Positions 9,574 to 15,297 of a stretch of DNA of 26,544 bases are shown piece after piece. The notes under the pieces are model-generated. The model did no database searches, was not told the origin of the DNA, and was given only the letters and a program-made list of their open reading frames with translations. Origin of the DNA: Flavobacteriales bacterium (GTDB lineage Bacteria; Bacteroidota; Bacteroidia; Flavobacteriales; Flavobacteriaceae); NCBI GenBank assembly GCA_027003085.1, contig JALWYR010000034.1, positions 1 to 26,544 on the forward strand, read 5' to 3'. The translations under genes and the position numbers were made by a program. Within the stretch, counting starts at the first letter, position 1. Every line of letters begins with the position of its first letter.

Positions 9574-11739
9574 TTATTTTTTCAAATTATTTTCCAAAAA
9601 GTCAAACATAATCCGGTAGAGTTGGTAGCGGGTTTTACCGCCGTATATTCCGTGATTTTTGTCGGGATAAATCATCATTTGGAACGGCTTGCCGGCTTCT
9701 TGGAGTTTGCGGGCCAAGCGGAAACTGTTTTGCACATGCACATTGTCGTCGGCCGTGCCGTGAACCAGCAGGAATTTTCCACGCAAATGATCCGCATAGG
9801 TCAAGGGCGAGTTAAGGTCATAGCCGTCGGGATTTTCCTGCGGGGTTTGCAGGTAACGCTCGGTGTAAACCGTGTCGTAAAAACGCCAATCGGTTACCGG
9901 CGCCACGGCTATGGCCGCCCGGAAAATATCGCCGTTTTGCAGTATGGCATTGGCCGCCATAAATCCGCCGAAACTCCATCCCCACACGCCTATTCGCTGC
10001 TTGTCCACATAGGGCAAGGAGGCCAAATATTCACCCACGGCCCGCAGGTCGTCCGTTTCCAAGCGCCCCAAGCGCTTGTAGGTAGCTTTCTTGAACTCCG
10101 CTCCGCGGCCGCCCGTGCCGCGCGTATCCACCGACACTACGATATAGCCGTTTTGGGCCAGCATGGCGTGATACAAATCGTTGTGCCAGCCAAAGGCATC
10201 ACGCACCGTTTGCACCCCGGGCCCGTTGTAGCCGTAAATCAGCACCGGGTATTTTTTGGATTTGTCGAACTCCGGCGGCAACATCATCCAACCGTTGAGC
10301 TCCACCGAAGGGTCGGCCGAAGGAAACCGGGTAAAACTTTTGGCCACAAAGCCGTGCGATTTCAACCATTCGCGCATGGGTTTGTTGTCGGAAATAACGG
10401 CTGTTTTTTGTTTGTCGGCCGTGCGTATTACGCTCACTTGCGGCGGTGTTTCAACATTGGTATAGGTCAGGATAAAATATTGAAAATCCCGGGTAAAATC
10501 GGCCGACGAAGTCCCCTTACCGGGCGAAAGCAACACCGGCTTCCCGCCCTTGATTTTTTGTTTGTAAACGGCACGGTGAATGCTTCCCGGAATGGTGGAT
10601 TGGAAATAAATCTCCCGGGTTTTGGGATTGTAGCCGTAAAAATGCGTTACTTCCCACTTTCCGCGGGTGATTTGCCGTTCGTTTTGCCCGTCGTTGTCAT
10701 AAAGGTAAACATGGTTATATCCGTCTTTTTCCGACGACCACAAGATTTTTCCGTCGGACATATAGGTAAAATTATCCGTGGCTTCCAGGTCGATGTAGCG
10801 CTTATCGGTGCGGCGGATTAACAAACCGGCATTCCATGTGCCTGCATCCACCCGGTAAACCTTCAAATCGTTTTGCAGGCGGTTGAAGGTCATGGCCACA
10901 AATTCATCGTCGCCAAAACCCTGTTTGAGCCGCGGGATGTATTCGTAGTCGCCCAGGTCGATGTCCCGCGTTTTTTGCGTAGCAAAATCATAGATGTGCA
11001 AACTTACTTTGGAGTTGGGCTCACCCGCCTTGGGATATTTGAAACGCACGGGCTTGGGATAAAGCGCATCGTCGTATTCCATCATGGTAAATTCCGGCAC
11101 CCGGCTTTCGTCGAATTTCAAATAGGCCAAATAACGGCCGCTCTTGCTAAAAGCATAGGCCCGCACAAAGCCGAACTCTTCTTCGTAAACCCAATCGGTT
11201 TTTCCATTGATAATCCGGTTTTTTTCTCCGTCCGACGTGATTTGAGCCACCGAAAAATCATTCAAATCCAAGCCATACAAATTGTTATCCTTCACATACA
11301 CCACACGTTGGCCATCGGGCGAAAAGCCGGGAATTTGCACAAAACTCCGGTCGAGCAAAAAGGTCTTTTTACTGCTCACGTCATACACGTAGTATTTATC
11401 GGCCGTGGAATGGCGGTAAATGGGATGCCGTTCGGCCGAAAGCAACATTTTTTGTTCATCGGGGCTTAATGTAAAATCGTAAACATAGCGGATATCATCG
11501 AAATTCCGGCTATCGAACAAGGTCTTTTCCACCTTCCAAGTGCTCACGTCATACACATTGATGCGGTAGCTTCCGTGTTGGAATTCACCCCTGACGGCCC
11601 GGTGTCCCGGCAACATTTCCACACCCTGAAAATACTTCCAAGGCAAAGGTTTGGTCCAAATATCTTCCAGCGTAATTTTTTGGGCGTTGAGCACCCAGGA
11701 TGTAACCAAAAGCAATAGAACGGCCAATTTCCTGCCCAT
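9574..11739 (-). CDS. exported dipeptidyl peptidase IV (S9B prolyl oligopeptidase family)
   Basis: A 721-residue serine peptidase that removes N-terminal dipeptides, usually X-Pro or X-Ala, from peptides. A signal peptide covers residues 1-19 (LAVLLLLVTSWVLNA), so it should act in the periplasm. The beta-propeller part carries DWVYEEEFG (182-190), whose paired glutamates bind the free amino terminus in DPP IV enzymes. The C-terminal alpha/beta hydrolase domain has the nucleophile elbow GWSFGG (Ser589), Asp664 in HGTADDNVH and His696 in DKNHGIYG, a complete catalytic triad. It heads the leftward operon feeding two POT transporters. Upstream, TATTTTTG (11747-11754, minus) fits the -7 box but would give an almost leaderless transcript and has no TTG partner, so I do not list it as a promoter. 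Confidence 0.96.
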   Translation of the reverse strand: MGRKLAVLLLLVTSWVLNAQKITLEDIWTKPLPWKYFQGVEMLPGHRAVRGEFQHGSYRINVYDVSTWKVEKTLFDSRNFDDIRYVYDFTLSPDEQKMLLSAERHPIYRHSTADKYYVYDVSSKKTFLLDRSFVQIPGFSPDGQRVVYVKDNNLYGLDLNDFSVAQITSDGEKNRIINGKTDWVYEEEFGFVRAYAFSKSGRYLAYLKFDESRVPEFTMMEYDDALYPKPVRFKYPKAGEPNSKVSLHIYDFATQKTRDIDLGDYEYIPRLKQGFGDDEFVAMTFNRLQNDLKVYRVDAGTWNAGLLIRRTDKRYIDLEATDNFTYMSDGKILWSSEKDGYNHVYLYDNDGQNERQITRGKWEVTHFYGYNPKTREIYFQSTIPGSIHRAVYKQKIKGGKPVLLSPGKGTSSADFTRDFQYFILTYTNVETPPQVSVIRTADKQKTAVISDNKPMREWLKSHGFVAKSFTRFPSADPSVELNGWMMLPPEFDKSKKYPVLIYGYNGPGVQTVRDAFGWHNDLYHAMLAQNGYIVVSVDTRGTGGRGAEFKKATYKRLGRLETDDLRAVGEYLASLPYVDKQRIGVWGWSFGGFMAANAILQNGDIFRAAIAVAPVTDWRFYDTVYTERYLQTPQENPDGYDLNSPLTYADHLRGKFLLVHGTADDNVHVQNSFRLARKLQEAGKPFQMMIYPDKNHGIYGGKTRYQLYRIMFDFLENNLKK

Positions 11740-12019
11740 AGGTTTCCAAAAATAAAATTCGGCTCAATTTAGTAAAAATTTCGTTTAGCCCGCATCGTTT
11801 GCAGCTGTTTTTTTGATTCTTTTGCGGGCAAATCCAAGTGTATTGCTTTATTTTTTTTGTTTTTGGGCGTGTCCCTCGCGCCCCTGCGGGCGCTCGGGAA
11901 ACCGGCCCTCCGCTTCAATGTGGCTCGGGCGCTCCGGTTTTTGTAAAGCCGGCACCGGAGTCTTCTTGTCGGAGCGGCGAAGCCTCCGTTGCCGGCACAA
12001 AAAGGCGTCGCACCCTTCG
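11740..12019. other. gene-free stretch with GC-rich hairpin island A
   Basis: No convincing gene lies here. The left part is AT-rich and contains a 7 bp inverted repeat (GCCCGCA at 11788-11794, TGCGGGC at 11823-11829). From ~11870 the composition flips to GC-rich, with short nested palindromes such as CGGAG/CTCCG around 11974-11992 and the motif GGGCGCTCCGG, which is shared with the other GC-rich islands of this window. Short open frames here exist only because GC-rich sequence lacks stops. The island runs straight into copy 1 of the ~100 bp repeat. Confidence 0.6.
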
Positions 12020-12120
12020 CCCCATTACCGCTCGGTCCGGCACGCGGATTTTTTTACTACCCGGAACCAAAATCATCTTACTACAATAAACATTGAAGCG
12101 GATAGCCATTGTAAACAATT
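12020..12120 (+). repeat. copy 1 of a ~100 bp dispersed direct repeat
   Basis: This segment aligns almost end to end with 13398-13497. Shared blocks include CCCCATTACC, CGGTCCGGCACGCG, CCCGGAACCAAAA, ATCATCTT and a 23-base identical block (12081-12103) around AATAAACATTGAAGCG. Differences are scattered substitutions and small indels. The 3' end contains small palindromes (CAAT-AAAC-ATTG and ATTGT-AA-ACAAT). No open frame is conserved between the copies, so it looks non-coding. Both copies have the same orientation. Confidence 0.85.
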
Positions 12121-12145
12121 AAAAAAACCGCCCTGCGGGCGGTTT
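12121..12145 (-). terminator. intrinsic terminator of the small membrane protein gene
   Basis: On the minus strand AAACCGCCC and GGGCGGTTT form a perfect 9 bp stem with a 3-base loop, followed directly by a T7 run. It lies ~33 bases after the stop of the 59-residue membrane protein gene and abuts the edge of repeat copy 1. Confidence 0.85.
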
Positions 12146-12177
12146 ACCGGGTGTGGTTTTATTCAATTATGGACAAT

Positions 12178-12357
12178 TCACAAATTTTTCTTGTTCATTT
12201 TTTTGATTTGGAGAATGGTCGTTCCCATTCCCATAGACATTGCCATCACCAGCAAGAAAAAAGCCGTCGGTTTTAATTGCCCGTTCACAAATAATATAAT
12301 TGCTCCGATTTCCAACAGGACATAAATAAACAACATGAAATACGCAAATTTTTTCAT
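12178..12357 (-). CDS. small two-helix membrane protein, 59 residues
   Basis: A short gene on the minus strand, ATG at 12357 and TGA at 12178-12180. The product starts MKKFAYFMLFIYVLLEIG and has two hydrophobic segments (about 4-24 and 32-49) joined by a short NGQLKP turn, then a basic tail (QIKKMNKKNL). This hydrophobicity pattern and tail are typical of real small inner-membrane proteins, and a good terminator follows. It lies downstream of the carboxypeptidase-regulatory-like gene on the same strand, 71 bases after that gene's stop, so they may be cotranscribed. I recognise no family. A longer overlapping frame (12167-12385) with a TTG start encodes no plausible protein and is rejected in favour of this one. 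Confidence 0.65.
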   Translation of the reverse strand: MKKFAYFMLFIYVLLEIGAIILFVNGQLKPTAFFLLVMAMSMGMGTTILQIKKMNKKNL

Positions 12358-12428
12358 TTTTATCTATTTTAGGTACATGCTTCAATCAAAGATGCCGTAG
12401 CAATTCCTTTTGGAATTACCTGTAAATC

Positions 12429-13331
12429 CTAATGCAATTTCAACTTCATATAAACATATTTATCGGTGATTACAGCGGTTATTTCATTTGTATTATCCGG
12501 CACTCTATTATTACTTTTTACAAACAAATCTCTGACGAAATAGGTTTTTGTAGGCATGGGAACGGAACGTTTTTTTCCGGATCGGAAAAATACAAAACAA
12601 CGGGTAGGTTTACCATTTATATCTTCCGGTTTGCAACCCAAATGCCGTATGACAATAATCAATTCCCCCTTGGGTAAATAGATATTTTCTTCTTCCAAAT
12701 CCAGTTTAATTTTTCTTCGTTTGGACGACCGGACCGAAAATGTTTTGCTTTGAAATAGTAAATTATCCTTTGAAATGGTATCTTGGAAAATAAGAACTTG
12801 GAAAGTATTATTTTCGGTAAAAACAAAGTTATTTCTTTTATTGTTCCAATTATTTTCATTCATTGAAAAAGGTATGATTACAAATTCCAGAGAAAGCATC
12901 TGTTTGTCAGTCAATTTATCGGGAATCAAAAACCTTTGAACAACATGTTTATTTGGAAATATAAAAAGTGGCCCGAAATTACCCTTCCACCTTAAAAGTT
13001 TTGTATGTTCCTTTTTCCGTCCGTCCACAACAACCGTATCCAAAACATTGACTTCCAACGGATGTAAGTAAATTCGAAGAAGTCTAGACGTATCAACTAT
13101 TACCTGTTGTTTTTGATAACCGTTTGCGTTAATAATAATTTTGGTTCCCGGTGTAATATCGTTCAGTAATAATTTGCCGTTTTGACCGGTAATAAACTCT
13201 TCCGCTCCTTTACGTACTTCCGCCCCGGCAATTGGCCTGGATGTTTGACTGTCTATTACTTCAAACGTACGCTCCTGACCGGATACGTGGAATGAAATGA
13301 GGATAAAAAACATAATAATGCTTCTGTTCAT
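12429..13331 (-). CDS. exported protein with carboxypeptidase-regulatory-like domain, function unknown
   Basis: From the ATG at 13331 the product has 300 residues and begins with a signal peptide (MNRSIIMFFILISFHVSGQ). A longer frame reaching 13445 would add 38 residues read from the ~100 bp repeat, and is unlikely. Residues ~22-95 look like a CarboxypepD_reg-like beta-sandwich (FEVIDSQTSRPIAGAEV, ITGQNGKLLLNDITPGTK, NGYQKQQVIV), often found on Bacteroidota envelope proteins. The remaining ~200 residues are basic and beta-rich with no motif I recognise. The gene is visibly more AT-rich than its neighbours, and it lies with the small membrane protein gene between two copies of the repeat, which suggests a distinct segment. 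No good TAnnTTTG box is seen upstream. Confidence 0.75.
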   Translation of the reverse strand: MNRSIIMFFILISFHVSGQERTFEVIDSQTSRPIAGAEVRKGAEEFITGQNGKLLLNDITPGTKIIINANGYQKQQVIVDTSRLLRIYLHPLEVNVLDTVVVDGRKKEHTKLLRWKGNFGPLFIFPNKHVVQRFLIPDKLTDKQMLSLEFVIIPFSMNENNWNNKRNNFVFTENNTFQVLIFQDTISKDNLLFQSKTFSVRSSKRRKIKLDLEEENIYLPKGELIIVIRHLGCKPEDINGKPTRCFVFFRSGKKRSVPMPTKTYFVRDLFVKSNNRVPDNTNEITAVITDKYVYMKLKLH

Positions 13332-13397
13332 TGGATATTTTTTGTTTTTTGCAATATGCCTAATATAATAAAAAAATCCTAAATACTTCGAGAGGCC

Positions 13398-13497
13398 CCC
13401 CATTACCACCCGGTCCGGCACGCGTTTTATTTGCCCCGGAACCAAAAATCATCTTTCTACAATAAACATTGAAGCGGATTGCCAATGTAAATAACTT
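13398..13497 (+). repeat. copy 2 of the ~100 bp dispersed direct repeat
   Basis: Matches 12020-12120 in the same orientation, including the identical blocks CGGTCCGGCACGCG and the 23 bases ending GAAGCGGAT. It lies in the divergent gap between the exported protein gene (minus) and the DJ-1/PfpI gene (plus). Its right edge touches the TTG (-33) element of the DJ-1/PfpI promoter, so the repeat may contribute to regulation of that gene. Confidence 0.85.
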
Positions 13498-13526
13498 GAA
13501 ACTTTGCCTGTTTTTTTGTAAATTTG
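13496..13526 (+). promoter_or_regulatory. Bacteroidota-type promoter for the DJ-1/PfpI gene
   Basis: TTG (13496-13498), 20 bases, then TAAATTTG (13519-13526), a full match to TAnnTTTG with optimal spacing. Transcription should start ~5-7 bases later, giving a leader of ~25 bases before the ATG at 13556. Confidence 0.8.
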
Positions 13527-13555
13527 ATAGCACTAACCCCCAAAAATCTGACATC

Positions 13556-14131
13556 ATGAAAAAAATATTGCTTTTCACCGGCGACTTCGCCGAAGACTAC
13601 GAAACCATGGTTCCGTTCCAAATGCTCCAAATGGCCGGTTACCGGGTGCATGCCGTTTGCCCCGACAAAAAAGCCGGCGAACGCGTCAAAACCGCCATCC
13701 ACGATTTCGAAGGCGACCAAACATACAGCGAAAAAGTGGGTCATTACTTTACGCTCAACTACGATTTCGACAAGGTAAATCCGGCCGATTACGCCGGTTT
13801 GGTCATTGCCGGCGGCCGCGCACCCGAATACCTGCGACTCAATCCACGGGTACTGGAAATTACCCGTCATTTCTTCGACGCCGGCAAGCCCGTGGCCGCC
13901 ATTTGCCACGGCCCGCAAATCCTCAATGCCGCCGGTGTGATCAAAGGCCGCAAAATGACCGCCTACCCCGCCGTGGGCCCCGAACTGGCCGCCGGTGGCG
14001 CCGACTACACCGAAATTCCCGTGGACCAAGCCCTGGTGGACGGCAATCTGGTAACCGCCCCCGCCTGGCCCGCCCATCCGGCCTTTATCCGGGAATTTAT
14101 CCGGCTGCTGGGCGGTAAAATCGAAATTTAA
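13556..14131 (+). CDS. DJ-1/PfpI superfamily protein
   Basis: A 191-residue cytoplasmic protein of the class I glutamine amidotransferase-like fold. The start at 13556 (MKKILLFTGDF) is preferred over the farther upstream one at 13469, because it follows the promoter and begins the first beta strand. The nucleophile elbow AICHGPQIL carries the conserved cysteine, and the acidic partner is in DFAEDYE near the amino end. The IAGGRAPEYLR and TAYPAVGPEL motifs also fit. Members include YhbO/PfpI-type proteins with reported deglycase, glyoxalase or protease activities, and which applies here cannot be told. It has its own promoter and terminator. The last codons and stop are duplicated exactly downstream. 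Confidence 0.92.
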   Translation: MKKILLFTGDFAEDYETMVPFQMLQMAGYRVHAVCPDKKAGERVKTAIHDFEGDQTYSEKVGHYFTLNYDFDKVNPADYAGLVIAGGRAPEYLRLNPRVLEITRHFFDAGKPVAAICHGPQILNAAGVIKGRKMTAYPAVGPELAAGGADYTEIPVDQALVDGNLVTAPAWPAHPAFIREFIRLLGGKIEI

Positions 14132-14154
14132 TGGGCGGTAAAATCGAAATTTAA
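14109..14154 (+). repeat. perfect 23 bp tandem duplication across the DJ-1/PfpI stop codon
   Basis: The last bases of the gene, from TGGGCGGT to the stop (14109-14131), are repeated without a mismatch at 14132-14154. The first copy encodes the normal end GGKIEI and stop. The second copy is untranslated in that frame, although an ATG overlapping the stop (14131-14133) would read MGGKIEI. Confidence 0.95.
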
Positions 14155-14183
14155 AACGTTGTTTCAAACTGTTTAAGCCGACT

Positions 14184-14213
14184 AATCCGCATCCTTCCGG
14201 GTGCGGATTTTTG
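14184..14213 (+). terminator. intrinsic terminator of the DJ-1/PfpI gene
   Basis: AATCCGCATCC pairs with GGGTGCGGATT (11 bp with one G-T pair, loop TTCC), followed by a T run, ~50 bases after the stop codon. Confidence 0.88.
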
Positions 14214-14264
14214 TTGCCACCGGCCGGCCCCAAGGAATCAACGTTACGCAATTTCTTGATCATT

Positions 14265-14315
14265 TGTTTACTCTGATAAACATATTTCCATCTTATTTGT
14301 TCACTGCGGTAAACA
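14265..14315. promoter_or_regulatory. pair of 18 bp operator-like palindromes, centres 33 bp apart
   Basis: Site 1 (14265-14282) is TGTTTA-N6-TAAACA, a perfect dyad. Site 2 (14298-14315) is TGTTCAC-N4-GTAAACA, one mismatch from symmetry. Both share TGTTYAC and RTAAACA halves and sit in ~33 bp near-repeats. A 33 bp spacing is about three helical turns, which would put both on one DNA face. The form suggests a dimeric helix-turn-helix regulator, but no regulator gene is in the window and the nearest gene start is over 500 bases away. Confidence 0.4.
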
Positions 14316-14437
14316 TTTTTACATCATTTTCAGGTCGTAAGACAACTGCGTACTGTAACCACTGCTAAATGAATATCGGGTCCTCCGGATAATAAAGCAA
14401 TACAGATTCCGGTGCTTTCGTTTCGACACCTGTTTTT

Positions 14438-14614
14438 TTTAACCACAGAGGACACGGAGTTTATTTCACAGCGTAGCACCGAGGATAAATTTCTTGGAAG
14501 GTTACGCACGGTTTTCAAGAAATAATGTCCTTCAATGATCACAGTAGCACATCAAAATTATTTAAAAAACTCCGTTCGAGGTTGTGCCGGACTCTGTGAA
14601 ACTCTGTGGTTAAA
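14438..14614. mobile_element. 177 bp MITE-like element with 13 bp terminal inverted repeats
   Basis: TTTAACCACAGAG (14438-14450) and CTCTGTGGTTAAA (14602-14614) are perfect inverted ends, with near-matching T/A-rich flanks. Each end also has a second inner copy of a related motif (CACGGAG on the left, CTCTGTG on the right). The inside codes for nothing and has an inner TTCTTG/CAAGAA inverted repeat. It could be a non-autonomous mobile element or a decayed relic. No clear target-site duplication is visible. Confidence 0.45.
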
Positions 14615-14822
14615 TAAAGAAGTAAACCCCGGAGAACTCAGAGTTAATATAACTACCTAGTACAGCGATTTTTTATGCAAGCGACAGAATATTGCGCCGG
14701 TCCGCAGTGTATTGAAGCCGTCGGCTTTCGCCTTCGACTCGTCCTTCGGTATGCGTGAACGCGAGCGGCGGGGCGCCCTGAATATAAAAAATCGAATGAA
14801 AGTATCCAATTCCAAAAATTCC

Positions 14823-14830
14823 TATATTTG
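14823..14830 (+). promoter_or_regulatory. -7 box for the small helical protein gene and tRNA-Thr
   Basis: TATATTTG matches TAnnTTTG exactly, 18 bases before the first ATG. No TTG is seen at the usual distance upstream, where the sequence is GC-rich island B followed by an A-rich run. Confidence 0.5.
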
Positions 14831-14848
14831 CGCCAACAAAAGCACGGC

Positions 14849-15121
14849 ATGATGGCTACAAGTATTCGCGACCTTAAAAAAGAACTCAAATACGCCTTCG
14901 GAAGTTTAATCGACCAAGTGTTGCTCATTCAATTGGCATCGGACAAGGAGGATAAATCAACCAGCGCATTGATTAACGAAATTCTGGATGTTTACGAAGA
15001 ATTTTTGGCCAAGGTGAATGCTCACCGGAAGTCGGAAGACAAAAAAGTCTACTTCAAACAATTGAATGCCGAAATACGCGCCAAGCTCAACGAATTCCAG
15101 GAAAAAATCAATCAATTATAA
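14849..15121 (+). CDS. small conserved-type helical protein, function unknown
   Basis: A 90-residue product starting MMATSIRDLKKEL; the ATG pair at 14849/14852 follows the TATATTTG box, whereas farther upstream starts would lie inside it. The protein is charged and almost entirely helical (SIRDLKKELKYAFG, then EILDVYEEFLAKVNAHRK, KLNEFQEKINQL), with no signal or membrane segment. It resembles short hypothetical proteins common in Flavobacteria, but I cannot name a function. The stop codon is one base from the first base of tRNA-Thr, so the two are probably on one transcript. Confidence 0.8.
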   Translation: MMATSIRDLKKELKYAFGSLIDQVLLIQLASDKEDKSTSALINEILDVYEEFLAKVNAHRKSEDKKVYFKQLNAEIRAKLNEFQEKINQL

Positions 15122-15122
15122 C

Positions 15123-15195
15123 GCCACCTTAGCTCAGTTGGTAGAGCAGCTCACTCGTAATGAGCAGGCCGCGGGTTCGAGTCCCGTGGGTGGCT
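15123..15195 (+). tRNA. tRNA-Thr (anticodon CGT)
   Basis: A full cloverleaf: acceptor GCCACCT/GGGTGGC, D arm GCTC-AGTTGGTA-GAGC, anticodon stem GCTCA/TGAGC with loop CTCGTAA (anticodon CGT, reads ACG), and T arm GCGGG-TTCGAGT-CCCGT. The discriminator base is T. CCA is not encoded. A terminator follows 8 bases later. Confidence 0.97.
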
Positions 15196-15202
15196 CGCAA
15201 GC

Positions 15203-15231
15203 GCTCCGGTATTGTGCCGGGGCTTTTTTTT
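15203..15231 (+). terminator. intrinsic terminator after tRNA-Thr
   Basis: GCTCCGG pairs with CCGGGGC (7 bp, loop of 7) and is followed by eight T residues. Confidence 0.92.
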
Positions 15232-15248
15232 AGAAAATGACTAAGTCA

Positions 15249-15279
15249 TTTGTTTGGGAAACCCAAGTTTTTATATTTG
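15249..15279 (+). promoter_or_regulatory. Bacteroidota-type promoter for the nagB-pfkA-gap operon
   Basis: TTTG (15249-15252), 19 bases, then TATATTTG (15272-15279): consensus -33 and -7 boxes at ideal spacing. It lies between the tRNA terminator and nagB. The predicted start of transcription (~15285) supports the ATG at 15298 or 15289 rather than the TTG at 15250, which is inside the promoter. Confidence 0.82.
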
Positions 15280-15297
15280 TCAAAATATATGAAAATC

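Larger units (their letters stand above)
14214..14822. other. ~600 bases without a gene, holding several non-coding elements
   Basis: No plausible protein gene on either strand; open frames here lack any recognisable character. The stretch contains, in order, two operator-like palindromes (14265-14315), an element with inverted ends (14438-14614), and a GC-rich patch (island B, ~14676-14782) with small hairpins such as AAGCCG/CGGCTT. The blocks GTTACGCA and TTTCTTG recur at 14243-14256 and ~14490-14510. Confidence 0.6.

Noticed and set aside
11747..11754. TATTTTTG as promoter of the dipeptidyl peptidase gene
   Set aside because: It would give a nearly leaderless mRNA and there is no TTG at the proper distance, so chance in an AT-rich spacer is likely.
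12167..12385. 72-codon minus-strand frame with TTG start
   Set aside because: It overlaps the 59-residue membrane protein gene in another frame, and its product shows no hydrophobic or domain pattern.
13360..13578. Minus-strand frame covering repeat copy 2 and the DJ-1/PfpI promoter
   Set aside because: It crosses a consensus promoter and the start of the real gene, and its similarity to the frame over repeat copy 1 only reflects the DNA repeat.
14131..14154. Mini-gene MGGKIEI overlapping the DJ-1/PfpI stop
   Set aside because: It is simply the by-product of the 23 bp duplication; seven codons with no independent support.
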